This document shows, in pieces, positions 17,043 to 25,818 of a stretch of 35,569 bases of DNA. The notes beneath the pieces are model-generated. The model ran no database searches. It was not told the DNA's origin and worked only from the letters and a program-made list of their open reading frames with translations. The first letter of the stretch is position 1. Every line of letters begins with the position of its first letter. The DNA comes from Candidatus Gallionella acididurans (lineage in GTDB: Bacteria > Pseudomonadota > Gammaproteobacteria > Burkholderiales > Gallionellaceae), in the NCBI GenBank assembly GCA_001577345.1, contig LSLI01000018.1:1-35569 (forward strand), given 5' to 3'. The translations under genes and the position numbers were made by a program.

Positions 17043-17975
17043 CTATCTCCTCGCCGCCGCGACCGAATATGAATGGGTCCCCCCCTTCAGGCGCAACACG
17101 CGTTTGCCCTCTTTGGCAAGGCGCACCAGCAGTTCATTGATTTTTTCCTGCGGCAAGGTATGGTCGTCGCGTTTTTTGCCCACATAGATACGCGTCGCAT
17201 CGCGCCGCGTCATTTCGAGAATCGGCTTTGACACCAGATTGTCATAGACCACCACGTCGGCTTTCTGCATCAGGCGCAAAGCCCGGAATGTCAGCAAATC
17301 CGGATCGCCCGGCCCGGCACCTACCAGATACACCTCGCCGTGCTGAATATTGTCCTCGTCGGCCAGCATTTGTTCCAGCATGGCCTCCGCACTGTTTTCA
17401 TCGCCGGTCAGCACCGTCTCGGCGATCACGCCTTCCAGTGCGTTCTCCCAGAAAATCCGGCGCTTGGCCGGATTGGTGACGCGCTGCTTGACCAGTTCAC
17501 GAAACCGTTCGGCAAATGCCGCAAGGCGGCTGTAGTTTTGTGGGATCACGGTCTCCAGTTTGCCGCGCATCATGCGCGTTAGGACCGGAGATGCTCCCCC
17601 GCTGGAAAACGCCACCATCAAAGGCGAACGGTCAAGGATGGCCGGCATGATGAAGCTGCACAATTCCGGATCGTCCACCACGTTTACCGGGATGTTGCGT
17701 GAGCGCGCCAGTTCCGAGACCTGCCGGTTGACGCTGCGGTCATTGGTCGCCGCAATGACCAGCGTAACTCCTTCGAGGTGATGTGCCTCGAAACGCGCGT
17801 TGATGGCTTCCACGCCCGGCAGCTTGGAGAGTTCGGGATCTATCTGCGGGGCGACCAGACGCACTTTCGCTCCCGCCTCCAACAGCACGCCAGCCTTGCG
17901 TTTCCCGACTTCACCCCCGCCGACCACGAGACAAAGTTTGCCGCGGATATCGGCAAATATAGGTAGATAGTCCAT
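17043..17975 (-). CDS. cysG: Siroheme synthase CysG, N-terminal fragment (dehydrogenase/ferrochelatase and start of methyltransferase)
   Basis: CysG makes siroheme, the DsrAB prosthetic group, from uroporphyrinogen III. Residues 1-110 form the NAD-binding precorrin-2 dehydrogenase domain ([23 protein letters not shown]). A ferrochelatase/dimerisation part follows to about 205. The methyltransferase domain starts at [17 protein letters not shown]. The frame breaks right after VLRLKGG, where the family continues with DPF(I/V)FGRGGEE; the actual frame reads [11 protein letters not shown] and stops. The start shares one base with the DUF4202 stop (TAATG), so the two are translationally coupled. 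Co-location with dsrN makes functional sense: CysG supplies siroheme and DsrN amidates it. Confidence 0.88.
   Translation of the reverse strand: MDYLPIFADIRGKLCLVVGGGEVGKRKAGVLLEAGAKVRLVAPQIDPELSKLPGVEAINARFEAHHLEGVTLVIAATNDRSVNRQVSELARSRNIPVNVVDDPELCSFIMPAILDRSPLMVAFSSGGASPVLTRMMRGKLETVIPQNYSRLAAFAERFRELVKQRVTNPAKRRIFWENALEGVIAETVLTGDENSAEAMLEQMLADEDNIQHGEVYLVGAGPGDPDLLTFRALRLMQKADVVVYDNLVSKPILEMTRRDATRIYVGKKRDDHTLPQEKINELLVRLAKEGKRVLRLKGGTHSYSVAAARR
17079..17085 (-). other. Frameshift site in cysG (run of seven G on the coding strand)
   Basis: The coding strand has AA then seven G then ACCCATTC. Eight G would give K-G-G-D-P-F-I-F-G and restore the CysG frame to the end. A missing base in a homopolymer is a common sequencing or assembly error, but a real phase-variable tract cannot be excluded. 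Confidence 0.85.
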
Positions 17976-18577
17976 TATTTCTGTATTGCTTTCAGGATCA
18001 ACGGTTGCAGAGCTTCCGGTAATTTTATTTTTCCCGCAAGTGCGAATTCATGTGCACCTGAGGACATCTTCTGCCAGGTCTTGCGTATGATCTGTATCCA
18101 TTTTTCTTCGGTGTATTCCGGGTGCTGTGCAGCGAAGCCGACGATGTAATCTTCAAGGAACACCAGATCAACCACGTCTTCCATCATCTGTGTCTCGGAG
18201 TTGACCTTCAAACCCTTCTTGCTGACGATTGCCTTGACGCGCGCCACCATGTCGTCATCATAACCTGATTCCTGCATGAGACGTCCGGCAGTTTCGGCAT
18301 GAAATCTGTACAGCCCGGTACGCCATTGCAGATAGCCATTCCTGTCCATGGGATAGTTGCTGCGCGGGATTTTCCAGCGCTGAATGTGCTGGGCGCGCAC
18401 CGCGAGCTTCACTGCCTCATGAGCCCCGGGTGCGTAACGTTGCAACATTTCGCTCAGCCTGTGCGCGTAGAGCAACTCCTTGGGATACTCCTGGCCATCG
18501 GCCATTTCCTTGTTCGGATCTTCGGCATTGGCCCGGTCAAAGGCGGCGATAGCCGCCTGATAAAGTTTCTGTGTCAT
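17975..18577 (-). CDS. DUF4202 family protein
   Basis: 200 residues from the ATG at 18577 (MTQKLYQAAIAAFDRANAEDP). The start lies inside the 3' end of dsrN, overlapping it by 41 bases. The sequence matches DUF4202 as I know it: AFDRANAEDPN, YAHRLSEMLQRYAP, LAVRAQHIQRWKIPR, YLQWRTGLYRFHAE and VVDLVFLEDY. The His residues in AH, AQHI and RFHAE suggest an HD-like, all-helical metal-binding site (inference). The family has no established function; I know it from genomes where it lies near siroheme, nitrite or sulfite reductase genes and from plant proteins misnamed as tRNA synthetases. Tight linkage to dsrN and cysG suggests a role with siroheme or its enzymes. Confidence 0.82.
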   Translation of the reverse strand: MTQKLYQAAIAAFDRANAEDPNKEMADGQEYPKELLYAHRLSEMLQRYAPGAHEAVKLAVRAQHIQRWKIPRSNYPMDRNGYLQWRTGLYRFHAETAGRLMQESGYDDDMVARVKAIVSKKGLKVNSETQMMEDVVDLVFLEDYIVGFAAQHPEYTEEKWIQIIRKTWQKMSSGAHEFALAGKIKLPEALQPLILKAIQK

Positions 18578-19988
18578 GTTGTTCGTTGGTTGGATGTGTT
18601 GATTCGAAATTCCTGCGCAGTTCCAATTTTCGCCGGATGAAAGCGACAAAGCGGGTCGCCCAATAGCAACTGCCGATGGTGCGCAAGTGGGTGTAGGAAG
18701 CCAGCAGGTTGTGCAGAACGAGTCCGTCCCGCTCACCGTTTATTCCGTAGCCGCGTTCGACATGGTAGGCAAAGCGGGTGTCCGGCGGCAGGTTTATCAG
18801 GCTGGAATAATGGAATTCATGCGCCTTGATCTGCTTCGCGGGTGCGTTGGGACGCGGCCACGGGTGCTCTCCGTCCTCTTTCAGGTGCACGTAACCACGA
18901 CCCACGGGCTTGTCATGCATTTTCACATCGCCCGGGATAGCGCCCACCATCCGGTAGCTGTGACCCTGATATTCGATGCTGCGCGACAGATACATCAGTC
19001 CGCCGCATTCGGCATAGGCCGGCATGCCATTTTCGATTGCCTGCTTGATCTCGCCACGCAATGAACTGTTTGCCTCCAGTTCTGCGGCACAAGTCTCGGG
19101 GAAACCGCCGCCGATATAAAGTGCGTCAATATCCGGCAGGCGTGCATCATTTAAAGTATCGAATGGCACCAGCTTTGCCCCTGCCGCTTCCAGCGCATCA
19201 AGGTCATCGGCATAATAAAAACCGAATGCCCGGTCGCGCGCTATGCCCACGCGCACCCTGTCGCCGCATTGCAGCGGACTGACCCTGGCAAGGTGCGGAG
19301 CGTTCAACGGCTCGTTTTGCGACAGCGCAAGCAGTTTGTCCAGATCGACCTGCTCAGCGATGGCGTCGCCTATCTGTTTGATTTTTTCCGTGGCGACACA
19401 AGACTCGTTGCTGGGCATCAGGCCAAGATGCCGTTCGACGATGCTGAGCCGCTCGTCGTGATGGATCGCGCCGACTACCGGTACATCCGTATAGTGCTCG
19501 ATGACCGCGCGCAATTTGGCCTCGTGGCGGCCTCCGCCCAGATTATTGAGAATCACCCCGGCGATATTGATTTCGCGGTCGAATGCCTGATAACCGAGTA
19601 TCAGCGGCGCGATGCCGCGTGTCATGCCGCGCGCATCGATCACCAGGAACACAGGCAAACCGAGCAACTTCGCCAGGGCGGCGTTGCTGTTGCTGCCGTC
19701 CAGCGCAAGTCCGTCATACAAGCCCTTGTTGCCTTCTACCAGATTCACTTCCGCACTATGACGCGCGAAAGTGGCGGTGATGTCATCGTGTTCCATCAAA
19801 TACAAATCGAGGTTGCGGCAGGCCCGTCCGGATGCCAGGCTGAGCCACATCGGATCGATGTAATCGGGACCTTTCTTGAACGGTTGGACCGCGTGCCCGC
19901 GTTTGCTGAGCGCGGCACACAAGCCTATGCTGACCATCGTTTTTCCGGAAGACTTGTGCGCCGCAGAAATCAGTAATCGGCTGCTCAT
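18537..19988 (-). CDS. dsrN: DsrN, siroheme amidase of the CobB/cobyrinate a,c-diamide synthase family
   Basis: 483 residues. DsrN amidates siroheme to siro(heme)amide for the sulfite reductase, using glutamine and ATP. The N-terminal synthetase domain has the P-loop ISAAHKSSGKTMVSIGL at residues 7-23 and PFKKGPDYIDP, both typical of the CobB/CobQ family. The C-terminal glutamine amidotransferase domain contains the IGGGFPETCAAEL signature and the nucleophile Cys at about 328 in YAECGGLMYL. The last residues (RRKLELRRNFESTHPTNEQ) extend beyond the catalytic part and overlap the DUF4202 gene. It starts 8 bases after dsrP. CobB of cobalamin synthesis is the alternative, but the dsr context and order support DsrN. 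Confidence 0.92.
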   Translation of the reverse strand: MSSRLLISAAHKSSGKTMVSIGLCAALSKRGHAVQPFKKGPDYIDPMWLSLASGRACRNLDLYLMEHDDITATFARHSAEVNLVEGNKGLYDGLALDGSNSNAALAKLLGLPVFLVIDARGMTRGIAPLILGYQAFDREINIAGVILNNLGGGRHEAKLRAVIEHYTDVPVVGAIHHDERLSIVERHLGLMPSNESCVATEKIKQIGDAIAEQVDLDKLLALSQNEPLNAPHLARVSPLQCGDRVRVGIARDRAFGFYYADDLDALEAAGAKLVPFDTLNDARLPDIDALYIGGGFPETCAAELEANSSLRGEIKQAIENGMPAYAECGGLMYLSRSIEYQGHSYRMVGAIPGDVKMHDKPVGRGYVHLKEDGEHPWPRPNAPAKQIKAHEFHYSSLINLPPDTRFAYHVERGYGINGERDGLVLHNLLASYTHLRTIGSCYWATRFVAFIRRKLELRRNFESTHPTNEQHDTETLSGGYRRL

Positions 19989-19996
19989 TTCAGGTT

Positions 19997-21175
19997 TCAG
20001 GCTGATTTCGGCAACTCGTGTGGTACGAAATCCAGCACGCGAACTCCGATGGTTGTAATCAGGAAAGCGATGCCCACACCGCCCATTCCCAGCATTATTT
20101 CAGGCAATGACGGCTGGTACAGGCCTATGGCTCCATCACCAAAACTGCTGGTAACCTGGTAGCCGGGAAAAATGGACAACGGAAACGCCTGGCCGCCGAT
20201 GATGAACACATACAGGAAGGAAAAACCGCCCAGGATGATCAGCAATGAGGCGGACAGTATGGACCTCGATTTACCCAGCGCAGGATGATAAATCAGCAGC
20301 AGCGGGAGCAGGTTCCCCAGCAGAAAGTAGCCTATCCAGAATATCAACGGATAAATCCCGCCATCGAGCAGTATGAAACGTTCGAATCCGGTTTGTCTTG
20401 CGAAATACAGGTTGGTCAGATGGTAGGCCGCAACAAAATAAAACGCGGCAATCACCAGGACGCCCATCAGGTTCTTCATGCGTTTCTGGACATAGGGATC
20501 CAGCAGTTTTTCGTTCCATTCATAGATGGAGGATTGCGCCACATGGAACACCGCCATACCCCAGGCGAAAGACATCACGATAAACATCGGCGGCAAAAGC
20601 GCCGTACCGTATGCCTGCCTTGCAACCAGAAAGGAAAAGATCACGCCCGTACCGGTCGTCAGCACAAAACGCCAGACAAACACCAGCAAACCCGCAGGCT
20701 TGGACCACGGGTTCATGCGTTTTTCCATCATGGTCCACAGGTACAGCGCAACTGCCGCGAACATGCCCGAATAGAGAAAGATGTTCCAGGCAAAGACAGA
20801 AGTGGGATTGAAGCGGGTCATCGCCACGATGATGCGGTCCGGGCGTCCCAGGTCCAGCATCAATACTGACAACCCGCCAGCGAGCATTGCGATGGAAAGC
20901 AGGCCCGCCAGGGGCGCCCTGGCCTTGTAGGCCGGCTTGTTAAATACCGAACCAATGGACGAAACGTTGAGGACGCCGGACGCCGAGACAATCAGAAAAA
21001 TGGCAAACACATGGGGCATCCCCCAGACAATCTGGTTGTTCATGCCGGTGATGATATGGCCGTGCCCCTCCATCATATGCGCCGCATACAAACCCATCAG
21101 CACGACCAGGCCACCGGCGGCAACCAGTGCATAGAAGATTCTGTTCTTGAACCGCAATGGAGAGTGGTTTGCCAT
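19997..21175 (-). CDS. dsrP: DsrP, NrfD-family membrane subunit of the DsrMKJOP complex
   Basis: 392-residue polytopic inner-membrane protein of the NrfD/PsrC family with about ten helices, for example FYALVAAGGLVVLMGLYAAH, VFAIFLIVSASGVLNVSS and PLAGLLSIAMLAGGLSVLML. It is the quinone-interacting partner of DsrO and DsrJ. The conserved LDLGRPDR motif after the third helix is present. It starts directly after the dsrO stop codon (no gap) with GGGG upstream. Conserved position after dsrO and length identify it as DsrP rather than another NrfD homologue. Confidence 0.95.
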   Translation of the reverse strand: MANHSPLRFKNRIFYALVAAGGLVVLMGLYAAHMMEGHGHIITGMNNQIVWGMPHVFAIFLIVSASGVLNVSSIGSVFNKPAYKARAPLAGLLSIAMLAGGLSVLMLDLGRPDRIIVAMTRFNPTSVFAWNIFLYSGMFAAVALYLWTMMEKRMNPWSKPAGLLVFVWRFVLTTGTGVIFSFLVARQAYGTALLPPMFIVMSFAWGMAVFHVAQSSIYEWNEKLLDPYVQKRMKNLMGVLVIAAFYFVAAYHLTNLYFARQTGFERFILLDGGIYPLIFWIGYFLLGNLLPLLLIYHPALGKSRSILSASLLIILGGFSFLYVFIIGGQAFPLSIFPGYQVTSSFGDGAIGLYQPSLPEIMLGMGGVGIAFLITTIGVRVLDFVPHELPKSA

Positions 21176-21907
21176 TTATATCCCCTGATAACGGAGACCG
21201 GTGTCCAGTCCCAGATCAGCGCGCACCTGGGTGGAAGCTTCCGTGCGCATCTTAATTGAGATTTCGCTGCCCGGATCGTTGAGATTGCCGAACAGGATGG
21301 ACTTGTTGGGGCACGCCTCGGCACATGCGGGTTGCAGGCCCTTATCGATGCGTTGCACACACATCGTGCAGCTCTCCACCACACCCTTGCCGCGCGGGAC
21401 ATCGGGCTTCTGGTCGTGCAGCGGTTCGTGCACGAATGAGCGTGCCTTGTAGGGGCAGGCCATCATGCAGTAGCGGCAACCTATGCAGATATGCTTGTCC
21501 ACCAGCACGATGCCATCTGCACGCTTGAATGAAGCACCCGTCGGACAGACATCGACACACGGGGGTTCCGCGCAATGCTGGCACATCATCGGCAACGCAA
21601 GCGATCGCTCGGTGCGCATGTCCTTGAGTTCGACCTTGCGTATCCATTGCGAGTCGGTCGGGCTCAAGCCGCCGGACAAACCATTCTCCTTGTTGCAGGC
21701 TTTCACGCATTTGTCGCAGTCTTCACAGTTTGCGGTGTTGATCAGCATGCCCCAGCGCACTTTGCCCGAAACAGCCTCGGTCTTTCCATGCGCCATGTCG
21801 AACATCAGCATTCCCGGGGCAATGGCCACTGCCGCCGCACCGACCGATGTTTTCAGGAACTGCCTGCGCTGCTCACTCGTGTTGCTCATCTCATTCGTAT
21901 CGCTCAT
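21176..21907 (-). CDS. dsrO: DsrO, periplasmic four-cluster ferredoxin of the DsrMKJOP complex
   Basis: 243 residues from the ATG at 21907, which overlaps the dsrJ stop by 4 bases (ATGA). A twin-arginine signal (RRQFLKTSVGAAAVAI) exports the folded protein. Cysteine motifs for [4Fe-4S] clusters follow: CEDCDKCVKAC, CQHCAEPPCVDVCPTGA, CIGCRYCMMACPY and CTMCVQRIDKGLQPACAEACP. This is the usual arrangement of NrfC/DmsB-like electron-transfer subunits. DsrO connects the DsrJ hemes with DsrP. An in-frame ATG much further upstream, inside dsrJ, is not used because the Tat signal would then be internal. Confidence 0.95.
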   Translation of the reverse strand: MSDTNEMSNTSEQRRQFLKTSVGAAAVAIAPGMLMFDMAHGKTEAVSGKVRWGMLINTANCEDCDKCVKACNKENGLSGGLSPTDSQWIRKVELKDMRTERSLALPMMCQHCAEPPCVDVCPTGASFKRADGIVLVDKHICIGCRYCMMACPYKARSFVHEPLHDQKPDVPRGKGVVESCTMCVQRIDKGLQPACAEACPNKSILFGNLNDPGSEISIKMRTEASTQVRADLGLDTGLRYQGI

Positions 21908-22278
21908 TTGGACTCCCCTTGCACCAAAGAGGAACTGCGCTTGCTGGAGTGGCATTCGAAACAATCGATCTTGACCGCTTCGAAACTGTGACAGCCTTCG
22001 CAGAAACTGTCGGCACGGCCGGTCACGCTGTTGTCGCGCAGGCTTGCGTGGCATTCGATGCAGTTTTTCAGGCTGAATTTCCCGCCGCGCATGCCCTGGT
22101 GTACCGTTTCATCGCGCTGCTGAAAAAGTACGCGCATATGGTTCTTGCGCATCCATTGCGGATCGGCCACGCACTGGCCGCCTTTGCCTATATCCAGCTT
22201 GGGCATGCCGTAAATTTCCGTGGCAGTTGCAGAAGCACACATGCATAGTATTGCCAGCAGAGCGAACAATTTTGACAT
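21904..22278 (-). CDS. dsrJ: DsrJ, periplasmic triheme cytochrome c of the DsrMKJOP complex
   Basis: 124 residues from the ATG at 22278 (a GTG three codons earlier is possible). A signal peptide (MSKLFALLAILCMCASATA) is followed by three CxxCH heme motifs, CIECH, CEGCH and CFECH, as expected for DsrJ. The preceding part has the family-typical GKGGQCVADPQWMRKNHMRVL, where Cys and Met/His are candidates for the unusual heme ligand known from Allochromatium DsrJ. It is 22 bases after dsrL. The small size, heme number and position are diagnostic. Confidence 0.94.
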   Translation of the reverse strand: MSKLFALLAILCMCASATATEIYGMPKLDIGKGGQCVADPQWMRKNHMRVLFQQRDETVHQGMRGGKFSLKNCIECHASLRDNSVTGRADSFCEGCHSFEAVKIDCFECHSSKRSSSLVQGESK

Positions 22279-22299
22279 TTCTATCACTCGCCCATTTGA

Positions 22300-24267
22300 T
22301 TAATCGCCCAGCCCCATCTGGATGTATCCGGTCGGGCACACATCCGCGCAAATATGGCAGCCGATACACTTGTTGTAATCGGTGTCGACATAGCGGCCCA
22401 GCGTGGCTTTGGCTTTGGGTACGCGGAATACGGCAGTTTGCGGGCAGTACACCACACAGTTGTCGCATTCGAAGCACATGCCGCAGCTCATGCAGCGTTT
22501 GGCCTCCGCTACCGCCTGGTCCTGGGGCAGCACGCCGAGGCGGTCCTGGAAGTTACCCAGCGCGGACTCCTTGCTCAGGGTAATCACGTTGCGTTTGTTG
22601 CGCGCGACGATGGAAAAATGGCCCAGGAACAATTTATCGTGCGGGATCACATAGCGATCCGAGCGATTGTCAAAATTGTGCACCGCGACATTGGTTTCGA
22701 ATGTGCCGCGCAACGGTTCATGCACCTCCTTGACCTCGAGTCCCTTTTCCACCATCTTGCGCATCAGGTCGAATTGGTGGGCATCAATCTTGGGGCGTTT
22801 CTCCAGGTCCTTGCCGAGCAGATAATTGTGTATGCCATCCGCCGCGATGGAGCCGTGGCCGATTGCCGTCGTCAGCAGATGCGGTCTTATGATGTCCCCG
22901 CCGGCGAACACGCCCTTCTGTCCGGCGACCAGGTAATTGCGATCCGTCGAGACAGCGCCCTTGCCGTTATTGAATTCTTCCAGCCCGGTAAAGTCCACCG
23001 CCTGCCCGATTGCCGACACAATAAGATCGGCGGGAATATCTTCCTCGGTCCCTGCTATGTTCTTGACCTCCAGCTTGCCGCCGACCAGCTTTGCCTCGCA
23101 CTGGATGATGCGCAACGCGGTGGCGCGTCCATCCGCGCCGCGCACGATGCCTATTGGAGCCAAGCTGCCGCGGATCGCGATACCTTCTGCGAGCGCCTGT
23201 TCTATTTCATGCTTGTTCGCCTGCATCTTGTCGATGGCAAAGATCGATGTCAGTGTCACTTCCGCACCCTGCTTGGCCGAAATCTCTGCCACGTCATGAG
23301 CGACCTGGCCTGCGATGGCCTGCTCGAAATCTGTAGGTTGGGATTGTTCAAGATGACCGAGGCGCCGTGCGACTGTCGCCACGTCGATGGAGGTGTCACC
23401 GCCACCGACTACCACTACGCGTTTGCCAACATGCTGGAGACGACCGTCATTGAACGCCTTGAGGAAGGCGGTAGCCGTCACCACGTTGGGTGCAGCGCTG
23501 TCTTCAAGTGGCAAGGCACGTCCGGCCTGAGCACCCATGCCGAGGAAAACGGCATCGAAGTCCTTGCGGATCTGCTCCAGAGTAATGTCCCTGCCCACGC
23601 GGCATTTCATCCTCGTCTTCACGCCCAGATCAGTGATGCGCTGTATTTCCGCATCCAGCACTTCGCGCGGCGTACGGAAACCCGGAATGCCGTAGCGCAT
23701 CATGCCGCCGAGATGTTCGTGCTCGTCGAACACGGTGACTTCATGACCCTTCAGGGTGAGCTGGTAGGCGCAGGACAAACTGGCCGGGCCGCCGCCGATG
23801 ACTGCAACTTTTTTGCCGGTGGGTTTGGCATCGGTATGGTATGCGAGGTTGTTGGCAATCCCGTATTCGCCGAGAAAGTGTTCCACCGAGTTGATGCCGA
23901 CATGGTCTTCAAGCGCATTACGATTGCACCCGGTCTCGCAGGGTGCAGGACAAACCCGGCCCATCACCGACGGAAAGGGATTGGCTTCGGTCAAACGCCG
24001 GAACGCATATTCCTGCCAGGGCATGGCCGGTTTGCCGTCGGCCCCGACCGGCGGCTTTTCGGTGCCGCGCACGATGGCCAGATAGCCGCGTATATCCTCG
24101 CCCGCCGGGCAACTGCCCTGGCAAGGCGGCGTGGACTGGATGTAGGTCGGGCATTTGTGCGTAAAGCTTGCCTGCATGATTTTTTCGCTCAGGCGGCCGA
24201 CTTTATTGTCCCCGTCTTTATAGCGGCGGAAGGTGATTTTTTGAGTTGTTTCAGTTGTTGATGACAT
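22300..24267 (-). CDS. dsrL: DsrL, NAD(P)H:acceptor oxidoreductase of reverse sulfite reduction
   Basis: 655 residues, related to the small subunit of glutamate synthase. DsrL associates with DsrAB and marks pathways running toward sulfur oxidation. N-terminal cysteines (C39, C49, C53 region PPCQGSCPAGEDIRG; then CPAPCETGCNR) bind Fe-S clusters. An FAD-binding motif (VIGGGPASLSCAY) is near residues 154-166 and a second nucleotide-binding motif (VVVVGGGDTSIDVA) near 287. The C-terminal ferredoxin domain has CMSCGMC near 591 and CIGCHIC near 634; this extension separates DsrL from plain GltD. Its ribosome binding site is GGAGG. The domain set fits the DsrL-1 type of sulfur oxidisers; the exact subgroup was not tested. 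Confidence 0.95.
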   Translation of the reverse strand: MSSTTETTQKITFRRYKDGDNKVGRLSEKIMQASFTHKCPTYIQSTPPCQGSCPAGEDIRGYLAIVRGTEKPPVGADGKPAMPWQEYAFRRLTEANPFPSVMGRVCPAPCETGCNRNALEDHVGINSVEHFLGEYGIANNLAYHTDAKPTGKKVAVIGGGPASLSCAYQLTLKGHEVTVFDEHEHLGGMMRYGIPGFRTPREVLDAEIQRITDLGVKTRMKCRVGRDITLEQIRKDFDAVFLGMGAQAGRALPLEDSAAPNVVTATAFLKAFNDGRLQHVGKRVVVVGGGDTSIDVATVARRLGHLEQSQPTDFEQAIAGQVAHDVAEISAKQGAEVTLTSIFAIDKMQANKHEIEQALAEGIAIRGSLAPIGIVRGADGRATALRIIQCEAKLVGGKLEVKNIAGTEEDIPADLIVSAIGQAVDFTGLEEFNNGKGAVSTDRNYLVAGQKGVFAGGDIIRPHLLTTAIGHGSIAADGIHNYLLGKDLEKRPKIDAHQFDLMRKMVEKGLEVKEVHEPLRGTFETNVAVHNFDNRSDRYVIPHDKLFLGHFSIVARNKRNVITLSKESALGNFQDRLGVLPQDQAVAEAKRCMSCGMCFECDNCVVYCPQTAVFRVPKAKATLGRYVDTDYNKCIGCHICADVCPTGYIQMGLGD

Positions 24268-24287
24268 TGCCTGCCTCCAATTAATTG

Positions 24288-25817
24288 TTATTTCTCACCC
24301 AGCCTGATTGCGTTGCTGACCAGCTGGTGAACACCACCGACCATTCTTCTGTCAAATCCGTATATAGGCATCACCTTGCTGAACTGGGTCTTGCAGATTG
24401 CGCAGATGACTGCCATGAAATTAACCCCGTGTTCATCCGAGACCTGTTTCAACACTTCCATGCGCGGCAAGGCACCCTTCACGCGCAAGTCCATCAAATC
24501 GTCGGTCAGCAGCCCGCCGCCGCCGCCGCAGCAGAATGTTTTTTCGTGAGTGGTGCTCGGATCCATCTCATGGAAATGGTTGGCCACCGACTTGATGATA
24601 TTGCGCGGAATATCGAACTGGCCACCGGGATATCCGCCCATGCTGGAACCGCGCGCCACGTTGCAGGAATCATGGAAAGTGATGATGTGCTTGTCGTTGG
24701 CTTCCTTGTCGAGGGACAGCGCGCCACGTTCGATCATGTCCCAGGTGAATTCACAGATGTGCGTCGGCTGCCTGTAACGGTGATCAAGTTGTTGCTGCAG
24801 CATCTGGGCGAACTTGTCATCCGGATCGGCGCCCTCGCCCACGCCGCTCAGGGTATTCCAGAAACTGTATGCCACGCGCCATGCATGGCCGCATTCGCCG
24901 ACCACGATGCGCTTTACGCCCAACTCGAGTGCGGCTTGGCGGATACGCAACGCCACTTTGCGCAATTGCTCATAATTGCCGATGAACATTCCAAAATTTG
25001 CTGCCTCGGATGACATGGACGACAGCGTCCAGCTGGTACCTGTCGCGTGGAATACCTTGGCATAACCGATCAGGCTGTCGATATGCGGTTCTGCAAAAAA
25101 ATCCGCCGACGGCGTGATCAACAGAACTTCCGCACCCTTGATATCGATCGGGAAGCGCACATCAATACCGGTGGCTTCCTTGACATCCTCTTCCAGCCCC
25201 TCCATCGTATCGATCAGCGCCGGGGCGGGCAAACCGAGGTTATTGCCGATCTTGTGCACTTTGCCGATGATTTCGATGTCGTACTTCTGGCCATAGCCCA
25301 CGGAATCCAGAATATCGCGTGCCGCCATCGTGACTTCGGCGGTATCGATTCCATACGGGCAAAATACCGAACAGCGTCTGCATTCTGAACATTGATGGTA
25401 ATAGTTGTGCCACTCGTCCAGCACTTCGCGGGTCAGGTCGCGCGCGCCTACAAGTTTGGGAAACAGCTTTCCCGGTAAAGTGAAATACCGCCGGTACACA
25501 CTGCGCATCAAATCCTGCCGCGCGACCGGCATATTCTTCGGATCCTGCGTGCCGATGAAATAATGGCATTTATCCGAACAGGCTCCGCAATGCACGCAGC
25601 TGTCCATGTACACCTTGAGCGAACGGTACTTGCCAAGCAGGTCGCCCATTTTGGCAATGGCTTTGTCATGCCAGTCGTCCACCAGCTTGCCCGGAAAGCC
25701 CAACGCCTCATTCATTTTCTCACCGGAAACATAAGGACCGCTTCCCTCCATCGCACCCGGCTTCAATGCGGGAATGATGGGAATAACACGGTAAGCCGGT
25801 GCAGTAATTTCCGCCAT
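24288..25817 (-). CDS. dsrK: DsrK, Fe-S subunit of DsrMKJOP (heterodisulfide reductase-like)
   Basis: 509 residues, cytoplasmic side of the complex and the site thought to act on DsrC trisulfide/disulfide. Two ferredoxin-type motifs are seen: CVHCGACSDKCHYF near residue 73 and CSECRRCSVFCPYGI near 143. The C-terminal part has HdrD-like CCG features, HDSCNVAR near 381 and CCGGGGG near 427, which build the special [4Fe-4S] site. It follows dsrM with only one base between stop and start, and GGAG lies upstream. Length and motif order match DsrK. Confidence 0.95.
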   Translation of the reverse strand: MAEITAPAYRVIPIIPALKPGAMEGSGPYVSGEKMNEALGFPGKLVDDWHDKAIAKMGDLLGKYRSLKVYMDSCVHCGACSDKCHYFIGTQDPKNMPVARQDLMRSVYRRYFTLPGKLFPKLVGARDLTREVLDEWHNYYHQCSECRRCSVFCPYGIDTAEVTMAARDILDSVGYGQKYDIEIIGKVHKIGNNLGLPAPALIDTMEGLEEDVKEATGIDVRFPIDIKGAEVLLITPSADFFAEPHIDSLIGYAKVFHATGTSWTLSSMSSEAANFGMFIGNYEQLRKVALRIRQAALELGVKRIVVGECGHAWRVAYSFWNTLSGVGEGADPDDKFAQMLQQQLDHRYRQPTHICEFTWDMIERGALSLDKEANDKHIITFHDSCNVARGSSMGGYPGGQFDIPRNIIKSVANHFHEMDPSTTHEKTFCCGGGGGLLTDDLMDLRVKGALPRMEVLKQVSDEHGVNFMAVICAICKTQFSKVMPIYGFDRRMVGGVHQLVSNAIRLGEK

Positions 25818-25818
25818 G

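Noticed and set aside
22354-24261. 635-codon plus-strand open frame opposite dsrL
   Set aside because: The minus strand encodes a full DsrL with all motifs and a ribosome binding site; the opposite frame is a by-product of GC-biased codon use.
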